From contig CAIOUK010000164.1 of assembly GCA_903861445.1 (NCBI GenBank), positions 1 through 21,175 of the forward strand: DNA of 21,175 bases, given 5' to 3'. A model generated the notes under the pieces. That model did not search any database, was not told the DNA's origin, and saw only the letters and a list, made by a program, of their open reading frames with translations. The number at the start of each line of letters is the position of its first letter. Position 1 is the first letter of the stretch. Source of the stretch: an uncultured Verrucomicrobia subdivision 3 bacterium. GTDB taxonomy: Bacteria > Verrucomicrobiota > Verrucomicrobiia > Limisphaerales > UBA11358. Both the position numbers and the translations under genes were made by a program. Below, piece by piece: positions 10,584-20,000 of this stretch.

Positions 10584-12413
10584 ATGCTTGAAAACATGAC
10601 CACCTTAAAAAACAACCAACCAAAGATCGCTAACCAGAATCTCATCGCCTGGGTGCAGGAAATGGCCGCCTTGTGCAAACCGACCAGCGTCCATTGGTGC
10701 GACGGCTCGGAAACAGAAAACCAATCCTTGTGCGACCTGATGGTTCAGAGCGGCACGTTCATCAAGCTGAACGAGAAGAAACGCCCCGGCAGCTACCTTG
10801 CCCGCTCGCATCCAAGCGACGTGGCGCGCGTGGAAGACCGCACGTTCATTTGCTCGCAGACAGCGGCAGAAGCCGGCCCGACGAACAATTGGGCCGACCC
10901 GGTCAAGATGAAAGCCGAGTTGCTCGCGCGGTTCAAGGGCTGCATGGCGGGCCGCACGATGTATGTGATTCCCTTCGCGATGGGGCCGCTGGCATCGCCC
11001 ATCTGCAAAATCGGCATCGAGATCACCGACTCGCCCTACGTCGTCGTCAATATGCGCATCATGACGCGCATGGGCAAAAGCGTTTTGGATAAGCTTGGCA
11101 CAGACAGCGAATTCATTCCCTGCGTCCACTCCGTCGGCGCACCGCTCGCGCCCGGCCAGAAAGACGTGGCCTGGCCGTGCGAACCTGATCCGAAGAAAAA
11201 ATACATCGTCCATTTTCCTGATGATCCGTCCATTTGGTCCTACGGTTCCGGTTACGGTGGCAACGCGTTGCTCGGCAAAAAATGCCTCGCGCTGCGCATC
11301 GCCTCGACCGTCGCGAAACGCGAAGGCTGGATGGCGGAGCACATGCTCATTCTCGGCGTCGAGTCGCCGTCGAATAAAAAATATTACGTCGCCGCCGCGT
11401 TTCCCAGCGCCTGCGGCAAGACCAACCTCGCCATGATGCAGCCCACGCTGCCCGGCTGGAAGGTCACTACGCTCGGTGACGACATCGCTTGGATTCGCGT
11501 CGGTAAAGACGGTCAGCTCTGGGCGATGAACCCGGAAACCGGTTTCTTCGGCGTCGCGCCCGGCACTTCGGCCAAATCGAATCCGCACGCGCTCACGTCC
11601 TGCGCCAAGAACACCGTCTTCACCAACGTCGTGCTCACGCCCGACAATGACATCTGGTGGGAAGACATGGGCGTGCCCGCGCCGGCCACTGGCATTGACT
11701 GGGAAGGCAATCCGTGGACGCCGACCAGCGGCAAGAAAGGCGCGCACGCCAACAGCCGTTTCACCGCGCCCGCATCGCAATGCCCCGTCATTGATCCCGC
11801 CTGGCAAAGCCCCGAAGGCGTGCCGCTCTCGGCCATTCTTTTCGGTGGCCGCCGGCCCGGCACGATTCCGCTGGTGAACGAAGCATTCGATTGGGAACAC
11901 GGCGTATTCATGGGTTCCGCGTGCGGTTCCGAAACCACCGCCGCCGCGCTCGGCACCGCCGGCGTGCTGCGTCGCGATCCATTCGCCATGCTGCCGTTCT
12001 GCGGCTACAACATGGGCGATTACTTCGCGCACTGGCTCTCGTTCGCCAAGAAGACCGACCGCAGCAAGCTGCCGAAAGTTTTCTTCGTGAACTGGTTTCG
12101 CCGCAGTGCCGAAGGCAAATTTCTCTGGCCTGGTTATGGCGACAACAGCCGCGTCCTGAAATGGATTTGCGAACGCGTCGAAGGCACGGGCAAGGCGCAG
12201 ACCACGCCCATCGGCCACATTCCCACGCGCGATGCGCTGGACTTGTCCGGCCTGAATATTTCCGGCGACGATCTCGCGGAACTCCTCAAGGTGGATCTCG
12301 CCGGCTGGCAAACTGAAATCGCCGACGTCGCCGCCAACTACGCCAAGTTCGGCGACAAATTGCCGCCGGCGCTGAACGCCCAACTCGACAGCCTGAAGCA
12401 GCGCATCGGCTGA
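10584..12413 (+). CDS. pckG: Phosphoenolpyruvate carboxykinase (GTP)
   Basis: Catalyses oxaloacetate + GTP to PEP + GDP + CO2, the committed gluconeogenic step, in the cytosol. The 609-residue length matches the GTP-dependent family rather than the shorter ATP type. Landmarks: RTMYVIPFAMGP, the PEP/OAA-binding segment YGSGYGGNALLGKKC, the kinase-1a (P-loop) motif FPSACGKTNLAM at 273-284 with the GTP-family active-site Cys277, kinase-2 GDDIAWI at 298-304, and MRPFCGYN-like MLPFCGYNMGDYF near 470. ATG 10584 is used; ATG 10596 (MTTLKNN) is a possible alternative, and Shine-Dalgarno evidence is weak for both. Divergent from ftsH and followed by the PLD gene after 90 bases with no terminator between, so read-through is plausible. 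With ppdK in the same window, two enzymes of the PEP node are close together. Confidence 0.97.
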   Translation: MLENMTTLKNNQPKIANQNLIAWVQEMAALCKPTSVHWCDGSETENQSLCDLMVQSGTFIKLNEKKRPGSYLARSHPSDVARVEDRTFICSQTAAEAGPTNNWADPVKMKAELLARFKGCMAGRTMYVIPFAMGPLASPICKIGIEITDSPYVVVNMRIMTRMGKSVLDKLGTDSEFIPCVHSVGAPLAPGQKDVAWPCEPDPKKKYIVHFPDDPSIWSYGSGYGGNALLGKKCLALRIASTVAKREGWMAEHMLILGVESPSNKKYYVAAAFPSACGKTNLAMMQPTLPGWKVTTLGDDIAWIRVGKDGQLWAMNPETGFFGVAPGTSAKSNPHALTSCAKNTVFTNVVLTPDNDIWWEDMGVPAPATGIDWEGNPWTPTSGKKGAHANSRFTAPASQCPVIDPAWQSPEGVPLSAILFGGRRPGTIPLVNEAFDWEHGVFMGSACGSETTAAALGTAGVLRRDPFAMLPFCGYNMGDYFAHWLSFAKKTDRSKLPKVFFVNWFRRSAEGKFLWPGYGDNSRVLKWICERVEGTGKAQTTPIGHIPTRDALDLSGLNISGDDLAELLKVDLAGWQTEIADVAANYAKFGDKLPPALNAQLDSLKQRIG

Positions 12414-12503
12414 AAATAAAATCGGAAAATCGGAAATGGCCGCCGGCGACGGTGTCCGTTTTTGCTTGTCCTTTGGCCGCCGCTCGGCCATTCAAAACCC
12501 GGC

Positions 12504-13634
12504 ATGACCGCCAGCTCGCCCACATCAACACAATGGCTTGGCGGCGGCGGAAAATTTTTCCCCGCCATGCTCGAAGCCATCGGCCAGGCGCGGCGCAGCG
12601 TCGAGTTGGAAATCTATATTTTCGCCAACGATGAAATCGGCCGGCGTTTTCTGGACGCTCTGACCCAGGCCGCCAAACGCGGCGCGCGGGTGCGGGTGCT
12701 GGCGGATGCGTTCGGCTCGCTGACCTTATCCGCCAATTTTTTCCAGCCACTGTTGGCCGTCGGCGGCGAAGTCCGTTTCTTCAATCCCCTGCGCTTCTCC
12801 CGCTTCGGTGTGCGCAATCATCGCAAGCTGCTCGTCTGCGACCGGCAGACGGCCTTCCTCGGCGGCGCGAACATCTGCGACTGCCACAGCGGCGACGGCA
12901 TCACGACGGGCTGGTTCGACCTGATGGTGAAAATTGAAGAGGCCGAACTGGCGACCCAACTCGCCGATGAATTTGAACAGACTTTTGCCAACGCCGGCTT
13001 TGCGCACGGACGCTTCCGCCGGCTGCGCGCGTTCCGGCGCTTTCGCCGCCGGACGAATGAAACCCAAATCTTCGCCGTCCGCCCCGGACGCGGCGCGGGC
13101 AGTTTTCAACGCGCCCTGCATCAGGATTTGGCGCACGCTCATTCAGCCGATTTCATCGTCCCGTATTTTTTGCCACGTCGAAAACTCCGGAAACTGCTAC
13201 GGCAAACCGTCCAGCGTGGCGGGCACGTGCGGCTGATCCTGCCCGCGCACTGCGATGTGTCCATCGCCCGCGCCGCCAGCCTGATTTATTACGCGCGGTT
13301 GTTGCGAGCCGGGGTGGAAATTTACGAATACCAGCCGCAGATTCTCCACGCGAAGCTTTGCCTCGTGGACGAAAAAGTCTTTGCCGGCTCCTCCAATCTG
13401 GATGTCCGCAGCTTCAACATGAACTACGAACTCATGCTGCGTTTCGCCGACCCAATCACTGTGGCCGGCGCAAAGGAGATTTTTTCTGAAACTTTAAGAC
13501 ATTCCCGCCGGATTGAGCTGAAGGAATTTCGCCGGTCACAAACTTTCTGGCAGCGCTGGAAAAATTATTGGGCGCACTTCCTCGTCGCGCGCATTGACCC
13601 GCTGTTGGCCCTGCGGCACATCGCCTCCCGTTAG
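12504..13634 (+). CDS. Phospholipase D family protein, cardiolipin-synthase-like
   Basis: Two HxKx4D (HKD) motifs define the phospholipase D superfamily and both are intact: HRKLLVCD with His106, Lys108 and Asp113, followed by FLGGAN; and HAKLCLVD with His282, Lys284 and Asp289, followed by AGSSN. With the SVELEIYIFANDEIGRRFLDAL start, this most resembles bacterial cardiolipin synthases of the ClsB type, which join phosphatidyl groups at the membrane; other PLD transferases remain possible. The 376-residue protein has no N-terminal membrane segments. A very Arg-rich run lies at residues 170-183 between the two catalytic halves. The start is the ATG at 12504; a TTG at 12462 is in frame but would add an unlikely 14-residue lead. 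It follows pckG by 90 bases and ends just before a terminator. Confidence 0.87.
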   Translation: MTASSPTSTQWLGGGGKFFPAMLEAIGQARRSVELEIYIFANDEIGRRFLDALTQAAKRGARVRVLADAFGSLTLSANFFQPLLAVGGEVRFFNPLRFSRFGVRNHRKLLVCDRQTAFLGGANICDCHSGDGITTGWFDLMVKIEEAELATQLADEFEQTFANAGFAHGRFRRLRAFRRFRRRTNETQIFAVRPGRGAGSFQRALHQDLAHAHSADFIVPYFLPRRKLRKLLRQTVQRGGHVRLILPAHCDVSIARAASLIYYARLLRAGVEIYEYQPQILHAKLCLVDEKVFAGSSNLDVRSFNMNYELMLRFADPITVAGAKEIFSETLRHSRRIELKEFRRSQTFWQRWKNYWAHFLVARIDPLLALRHIASR

Positions 13635-13637
13635 ACA

Positions 13638-13669
13638 AAAAGCCCCACGTCACTGGACGCGGGGCTTTT
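13638..13669. terminator. Bidirectional intrinsic terminator between the PLD gene and the His-rich peptide gene
   Basis: AAAAGCCCC (13638-13646) pairs with GGGGCTTTT (13661-13669). After one A/C mismatch, CGTC (13648-13651) pairs with GACG (13656-13659), leaving an ACTG loop. T-runs occur on both strands. It starts 3 bases after the PLD stop and ends 16 bases before the stop of the minus-strand peptide gene, so it can serve both convergent units. Confidence 0.88.
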
Positions 13670-13685
13670 AATGTCATCCACATTT

Positions 13686-13850
13686 TCAGTGATGCCGATG
13701 GTGATGATGACCTTTGTGATGTTTGCCGACAGAGTGGCTGGCGGCTTTTTTGCCGTGATGATGCTTGTGTTTGCCAGAGCCCGCCGCGTTCACGGACGCA
13801 ACGGATGACAGCAGCAGGGCGGCAATCGCCAGATAGATCAATTTTTTCAT
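13686..13850 (-). CDS. Small histidine-rich, probably exported peptide (54 aa)
   Basis: The ATG at 13848-13850 opens a 54-codon frame ending in TGA at 13686-13688. Residues 1-22 are a textbook signal peptide: MKKLIYLAIAALLLSS, then VASVNA as the cleavage region. The mature part of about 32 residues has 13 histidines, in clusters at 28-32, 44-45, 48-51 and 53-54, with Lys, Gly and Ser between; there is no cysteine. This composition suggests binding of Ni, Zn, Cu or Co outside the cytoplasm, but I recognise no named family. It begins 48 bases after the alaS stop on the same strand with no terminator in between, and ends at the strong terminator, so it could ride on the alaS transcript. No clear Shine-Dalgarno is visible. 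The signal peptide plus tidy placement against the terminator argue that it is a real gene. Confidence 0.72.
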   Translation of the reverse strand: MKKLIYLAIAALLLSSVASVNAAGSGKHKHHHGKKAASHSVGKHHKGHHHHRHH

Positions 13851-13898
13851 AATTGTTTCATTGGACGCAGCCGGCTGTAAACAGGTTACGGATAAAAA

Positions 13899-16800
13899 TC
13901 ATAACAGCGTCCTCGCCTTCGCCAGCGCCTCGTCCAGCTTGCCGGCGTCCTTGCCGCCGCCACGCGCGTTGTCCGGCTTGCCGCCGCCCTTGCCACCGAC
14001 AATCGGGGCAATGGTCTGGATGATTTTTCCCGCCTGAACTTTCGCCGTGAACTCCGCCGAGACTGAAGCAATCAAAGTGACCGCGCCATTCGCCGCGCCG
14101 CCGAGGACGACGACGCCTTTGAACTGCGATTTCAGCGCGTCGGCAATCGCCTGCAACGTGTCGCCGTCGTTCGCGCCGAGGTTGACGATGATGGCGGGAA
14201 CGCCGTTGATGGTTTCCGCTTTCGCGACCAAATCTTTGGCGCTGCCTGCGGCTTCGCGTTGTTGCGCGGACTTGAGCGACTTCTCCAATTCCTTTTGATG
14301 CGCGAGCAAGGCTTCTACTTTCTTTTCCAACTCGCCGACGGGCGAATTGATTTTGCCGGCGATGCTGCGGATGAGTTGCAACTGTTCGTTCGCCAAGCCG
14401 TAAGCCGTCAAGCCCGCCACCGCTTCGATACGACGAACGCCCGCCGCCACCGCCGCTTCGCTGACGATGCGGAACAAACCGATTTCGCCGGTCGCGCGCG
14501 TGTGCGTGCCGCCGCAAAGTTCCATCGAATAGCCGTCGAGCTTTCCGGCTCCGCCGCCGATTTGGACGACGCGGACGGTGTCGCCGTATTTGTCGCCGAA
14601 GAATTGCATCACGTCCTTGCGGTTCTTCACGTCGGCGTGCGCGACTTCCGTCCACGAGACGCCGGCGTTTTCGAGGATGCGTTCGTTGACGAGCTTCTCG
14701 ATGTCGGCGACCTGCGCGGGCGTGAGCGGCGCGCTGTTGAAATCGAAGGTCAGCTTGTCCGGGCCGACGAATGAACCTTTCTGCGACGCTTCCTTGCTGG
14801 CGACTTCGTGCAATGCCCAATGAAGCAAATGCGTCACGGTGTGGTGGCGCTGGATTGCATCGCGGCGGGATTTATCAACGGCAAGCGTGACACCCGCGCC
14901 CACCGCCGGAGCATCGCCGCCTTCGACGAAGTGCAGGAAGGTGTTGCCGGATTTCTGCGTGTTGACGACGCGCCAGAGCTGGCCGCTGCCGGTCAACTCG
15001 CCGGTGTCGCCGACCTGGCCGCCCATCTCGGCGTAAAACGGCGACGTGTCCAGCACGATGGCGGTTTTGTCTTTGACGCTGACGACTTCGAGCACGCGCG
15101 CGGGCGATTCCAATTTTTCAAAGCCGGTAAATTTTGTCGGCGCGGTCGTTTCGATTTGCGAAAGGGAAATGACTTCCTTCTTCTGCGCGGCGCGGGCGCG
15201 GGCGCGTTGCTCTTCCATCAACTTCTCGAAGCCTTCCTTGTCCACGGTCAAACCGCGTTCGCGCGCCATCAATTCGGTGAGGTCGAGCGGGAAGCCGTAG
15301 GTATCGTAAAGTTTGAAAGCATTGTCACCGGCAATTGAATTAACTTTACCAGAAATCTTTTCAATTTCAGAAATCATTTTCTCCAACCGCTCAATGAACT
15401 CTTTTTTTGGAACGCCTTGCTTCATGCCCGGCTGCCAGAATTCCGCAAATTTTTTCAACTGATCTTTTGCGTCCCAAGCTACATTTGCATCTGCAACCAA
15501 TTCTTGCGCCACCAAATCTTCCGGCAAAAAGGAATATTGTTGTGAAACCCCATTAAAACTTTCCGCGAACCAAGCTACGTTTGCTTCGTCAACCGTGGCA
15601 ATGTTAATGCCTTTCAATACTTGAATATTGTCTTTGAGTTTTTGAAAGGCAGTGCTGTGAGGAACTTTCGCCACGCGAGACTTCAATCGCAAAATTGTTT
15701 CAATGTATTCCAATCCGTTGCCAAGAGTGTTATTGAAAGCAGCTTCTTCACCGTGAATCACTTCGCGCACAAATTTTTGTTTTGCGCGGATTTCAGGGAA
15801 GACATCACCCATCGTGTCGGCGAGCACGTCCACGAGTTTGTAGAAGAACGGTTCGTGAAAGCCGAGCGTGCGGCCGTAACGCACCGCGCGACGCAGGATG
15901 CGGCGCAAAACGTAGTTGCGGTCGGTGTTGCCGGGCTGGATGCCGTCGGCAATCGCAAATGACAGCGTGCGGATATGGTCAGCGATGACGCGGAACGCGA
16001 CGTCGGCCTTCTCCTGCTCGGTGTCGCCGGTGCTGCCGGATTTCGGAAGCGTGGAGCCGTATTTCTGGCCGCTCAATTTTTCAATGGCGTCAAAAATCGG
16101 GCGGAAGATATCGGTCTCGTAGTTGGAAATTTTTGCGTTCTGAAAATCGGTCAGATTTTTCGTGCCTTGGATGATGCTGGTGACGCGCTCGAAACCCATG
16201 CCGGTGTCCACATGCTGCGCGGGCAGCGGCGTGAACGTGCCGTCGGGGTTGGCGTTGTATTGAATGAAGACGTTATTCCAGATCTCGATGCAGCGGGCGT
16301 CGGAGCCGTTGACGAGTTTCGCGCCGGAGGTTTGCGCGTCGAGGTCGGTCTGCGCCGGGCCGGGGCGGAGGTCCACGTGGATTTCGGTGCAGGGACCGCA
16401 CGGGCCGGTCTCGCCCATCATCCAAAAATTATCTTTCTTGCCGCCGTTGACGATGTGGACGGCGGGATCGAGGCCAACGCTGCGAAATTTTTCCGCCCAG
16501 AAATTCCACGCTTCCTCGTCGCGGTCAGCAGGATCGTTTTTGGATTTGTCCGGTTGATAAATCGTGGCGTAGATGCGTTGCGGTGGAAATTTCCAGACTT
16601 CGATGACGAGTTCCCACGCCCAGTCGATGGCTTCCTTCTTGAAATAATCGCCGAAGCTCCAGTTGCCCAGCATCTCGAAAAACGTGTGGTGATAGGTGTC
16701 GAGGCCGACGTCGTCGAGGTCGTTGTGCTTGCCCCCGGCGCGGATGCATTTCTGCGTGTCCGCTGCGCGACCGGGCGTGTAAGGACATTTGGTCTGGCCG

Positions 16801-16949
16801 AGAAAAATCGGGACGAACTGGTTCATGCCGGCGTTGGTGAAGAGCAGATTTGGGGAATCCGGCATCAGCGATGATGACGGAACAATGGTGTGCTGCTTCG
16901 ATTTGAAAAAATCGAGGAACGATTGGCGGATTTGCGTGCTGGTCATCAT
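13899..16949 (-). CDS. alaS: Alanine--tRNA ligase with a large internal insertion
   Basis: Charges tRNA-Ala and clears mischarged Ser/Gly. From MMTSTQIRQSFLDFF the product has 1016 residues, about 140 more than E. coli AlaS (876). The class II catalytic domain is typical (SSSLMPDSPNLLFTNAGMNQ, TGPCGPCTEIHVD, DTGMGFERV). The editing domain has zinc-site motifs H703-TVT-H707 and C812-GGT-H816. The C-terminal DHHA1/C-Ala domain ends with GGKGGGKPDNARGGG. Most of the extra length is an insertion of about 110 residues between the NNTLGNGLEYIETIL helix and GDNAFKLYDTYGFPLDLT, around residues 420-540, where GC drops to about 41% against about 60% on either side. The frame is open 25 codons further upstream to 17024, but family alignment favours the start at 16949 or 16946. 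No Shine-Dalgarno seen. Confidence 0.97.
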   Translation of the reverse strand: MMTSTQIRQSFLDFFKSKQHTIVPSSSLMPDSPNLLFTNAGMNQFVPIFLGQTKCPYTPGRAADTQKCIRAGGKHNDLDDVGLDTYHHTFFEMLGNWSFGDYFKKEAIDWAWELVIEVWKFPPQRIYATIYQPDKSKNDPADRDEEAWNFWAEKFRSVGLDPAVHIVNGGKKDNFWMMGETGPCGPCTEIHVDLRPGPAQTDLDAQTSGAKLVNGSDARCIEIWNNVFIQYNANPDGTFTPLPAQHVDTGMGFERVTSIIQGTKNLTDFQNAKISNYETDIFRPIFDAIEKLSGQKYGSTLPKSGSTGDTEQEKADVAFRVIADHIRTLSFAIADGIQPGNTDRNYVLRRILRRAVRYGRTLGFHEPFFYKLVDVLADTMGDVFPEIRAKQKFVREVIHGEEAAFNNTLGNGLEYIETILRLKSRVAKVPHSTAFQKLKDNIQVLKGINIATVDEANVAWFAESFNGVSQQYSFLPEDLVAQELVADANVAWDAKDQLKKFAEFWQPGMKQGVPKKEFIERLEKMISEIEKISGKVNSIAGDNAFKLYDTYGFPLDLTELMARERGLTVDKEGFEKLMEEQRARARAAQKKEVISLSQIETTAPTKFTGFEKLESPARVLEVVSVKDKTAIVLDTSPFYAEMGGQVGDTGELTGSGQLWRVVNTQKSGNTFLHFVEGGDAPAVGAGVTLAVDKSRRDAIQRHHTVTHLLHWALHEVASKEASQKGSFVGPDKLTFDFNSAPLTPAQVADIEKLVNERILENAGVSWTEVAHADVKNRKDVMQFFGDKYGDTVRVVQIGGGAGKLDGYSMELCGGTHTRATGEIGLFRIVSEAAVAAGVRRIEAVAGLTAYGLANEQLQLIRSIAGKINSPVGELEKKVEALLAHQKELEKSLKSAQQREAAGSAKDLVAKAETINGVPAIIVNLGANDGDTLQAIADALKSQFKGVVVLGGAANGAVTLIASVSAEFTAKVQAGKIIQTIAPIVGGKGGGKPDNARGGGKDAGKLDEALAKARTLL
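15345..15690 (-). other. AT-rich in-frame insertion within alaS
   Basis: This segment encodes roughly 110 residues that ordinary AlaS proteins lack. By hand count, 15301-15780 holds 196 G/C in 480 bases (41%), whereas 15241-15300 and 15841-15900 are each at 63%. The reading frame is kept throughout. It contains the diverged direct repeat described separately. Boundaries are approximate, set by where the AlaS-typical residues resume. Confidence 0.7.
15475..15594 (-). repeat. Pair of diverged direct repeats, 96 bases apart, inside the alaS insertion
   Basis: The plus-strand segments 15475-15498 and 15571-15594 match at 20 of 24 bases, including CAAGCTAC[A/G]TTTGC. They lie exactly 96 bases (32 codons) apart, so both encode the same short peptide on the minus strand: DEANVAWFA and DANVAWDA. 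The spacing as a multiple of three keeps the repeat in register with the protein. Confidence 0.65.
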
Positions 16950-17066
16950 GCGAAAATAGGCGGACAGCATAGCCGAAACGTAGGATTCAAGGCGAGTTGG
17001 ATTTTTGCCGCCAGACGGTTGCAAAATTAGGCGCGTTGAAACATACTATTCGAGTTTTCAATTGCC

Positions 17067-20000
17067 ATGAGGCATAAATTCAACTCCCTAGCGCTCCGGG
17101 CGACCATTTTTTATGGCATCGTGTCGGGACTATGGATTTTGTTTTCCGATCAGTTGCTGGGCGACTTGATTGATGACAAGGAGCAGTTGACGCAAATGGA
17201 AATCTTCAAGGGCTTGGTGTCGGTGGTGTTCACTTCGGGCATGGTTTTTCTCATCATGCGGTTTTTTTTGAAACGGGAATCCGCGAAGATCGCCGAACTC
17301 AAAAAGGCCGACGCGCTAAACCGGTTGCAACAGGAAACCTTGCAAAAAATCGCCGGCAGCAAACCACTAAAGGAAACGCTGGAGGCGCTGCTGCGCGGCG
17401 TCGAAGCGCAATCGCCGGACATGATTGCCTCCATCCTACTGCTGGAAGGCACGCAGTTGCGGCACGGCGCGGCGCCCTCGTTGCCGGAAGATTTTTGCAA
17501 GGCGATTGACGGCGTGGGTATCGGGCCGAAGGTCGGCAGTTGCGGCACGGCGGCGTTTCGCGGGTCGCCGGTGTTTGTGGGCGACATCGCGCATGATCCG
17601 CTGTGGGTGAATTACAAGCATCTGGCGTTGGTGCATGGGCTGAGATCGTGCTGGTCCACGCCGATTTTGGATGAGCAGAAAAAAGTGCTCGGCACGTTTG
17701 CGATTTACCACCATGAGACCGGATTGCCACACGCGGACGACGTGCGCATCATCGAATTGGTGACGCACACGGCGGCCACGGCCATCGTGAAGAATCGCGC
17801 GGAAAAAAATCTGCGCGGCAGCGAGGAGCGTTTCCGCACGCTGGTGGAGCAGGCGTCCGACGCGATTTTTGTCCACGATGTAGAAGGACGTCTGTTGGAT
17901 GTAAACCGGAGCGCCTGTGAAAGTCTGGGCTATTCGCGAAAAGAATTGTTGCAGATGAAGGTGACGGACATCGAGCGGGACTTGCCGTTGGAGAAAATCC
18001 AGCAAATTTGGCGGAAGCTTCAGCCCGATCATTCGCAACTGGTGCGAAGCCGGCACCGACGAAAGAACGGCACGAGTTTTCCGGTGGAAGTCAGTATCTC
18101 ACGTTATGAGATTCAGGGAGAACAGGTATTCGCCGCCATGGCGCGCAACCTCAGCGGGCGCAAGGAATACGAGGATCAATTGGCGGAGTCCGTTTCCCTG
18201 CTGCGCGCCACGATTGAATCCAGCGCGAGCGGCATGCTGGTGGTGGATCGGCAGGGAAAAATCACGACTTACAACAACCGGTTTCTGGAGATGTGGCGCA
18301 TTCCCGCCGAGATCATGAATCACGGGGATGACCAAGCCGTCCTCAATCTGGTATTGGATCAGCTTCAGGAACCGGAGGTGTTCTTGAAACGCGTGCAGGA
18401 ACTTTACGCACAGCCGGACGAGGAAGCCTACGATACGCTGCACTTTAAAGATGGCCGCGTCTTTGACCGCGTGGCACGCCCGCAACGACTCGGCGACCAA
18501 ATCATCGGCCGTGTTTGGAGTTTTCGGGACATGACCCAACAGGCGCAGGCACAACAATCCATGCGCCTGCAAAGCGTCGCGCTGGAGGCGGCGGCCAACG
18601 CGATTCTCATCACGGATGTCCACGGCCACATCGAATGGGCCAATCCCGCCTTCAGCAGGAGTTCTGGCTACACCCTCGCCGAATGCATCGGGAAAAATCC
18701 GCGCGACCTGATCCGCTCTGGCAAACACAGCAAGGAGTTTTTTGAAGGCATGTGGAAAACCATTTTGGCCGGCAAGGTCTGGCATGGTGAATTGACCAAC
18801 CGCCGCAAGGACGGCAGCTATTATCTGGAAGAGATGACGATCACGCCGCTGATGGACGCAACGAACCGAATATTACATTTCGTGGCCATCAAACAAGACA
18901 TCACCGAAAGCAAAAAAACGGTCGAGGCCTTGGCCACCAGTCAGGCGCTCTATTTTTCCTTGGTCGAGCAGATGCCGGCGTGCGTGTTCCGCAAAGATGC
19001 CGACGGACGGTTCGTTTTTGTCAATTCACAATTCTGCGCGCTCCAACATCTCAAACCGGAGGAAATCATCGGGCGCGATGCTCGAGAACTGGCCGATTAC
19101 AAGCAGCAAAAATCCCGCAATACAGGTGGCATTCCGGTTAATACTAGCGAAATTAATTATTCCTTGATGGGATACGATCATCATAAAACCATCATGGCAA
19201 CCGGCCAGAATATCGAAACTAATGAAGCATTCACTTCGTCAGTCGGTGAGACCAGATTCTTTCGGGTGCTGAAGTCGCCGGTATTTGACAGCAACAAAAA
19301 CGTCATCGGCAGCCAGGGCGTCATGTTTGACATCACCGAAACCCGGCGAACGAACGAGAAACTACGGCAAGCCAACGAACGCACCCAGTTTTACATGGAC
19401 CGGATGCCGCTGGCCTTCATCGCCTTTGACCGTGATTTCCGCGTGGCGGAATGGAACCACGCCGCCGAGAATGTTTTCGGCTGGAGCACCGCCGAGGCGC
19501 TGGGACAGCATGCTTATAAATTGATTGTGCCAGCCGAAGCCCAGCCGCACGTGGAAGGCGTTTGGAACGAGGTGGTGAAAAACGGCAACATGACCAGCCA
19601 TTCCGTGAATGAAAACGTCACCAAAGACGGTCGCCTCATCACCTGTGAATGGCGGAACGCCCCCTGGCGGGATGGCAACGGAGAAATTTGCGGCTGCCTT
19701 TCCATCGTGACCGACATCACCGAAAAAATCCGCGCGGACAAGGAACGGCAAAATCTGGAATCACAACTCCGTCAGTCGCAAAAAATGGAAGCCGTGGGCC
19801 AATTATCCGGCGGCATCGCGCACGACTTCAACAATATTCTCACAGTCATTCAAGGCAATGCCTCACTGCTGCAAGGCCTCGACTTGCAACCACAGGAAAT
19901 CCGGGATTTTTCGAACCAAATTGCCCGCGCCTCCGAGCGGGCCGCCAGCCTCACACGCCAGTTGCTCCTATTCGCGCGCAAGCAACAAATGGATCCGGTC

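Noticed and set aside
10605..12491. Minus-strand open frame of 628 codons antisense to pckG
   Set aside because: It lies wholly opposite an unmistakable PEP carboxykinase, is Arg/Gly/Ala/Val-rich with no recognisable motif, and is the kind of long antisense frame produced by high-GC codon bias.
15345..15690. Intein within AlaS
   Set aside because: The segment is too short and lacks intein-type junction residues and Hint motifs; the host sequence does not resume after a His-Asn/Cys-Ser-Thr junction.
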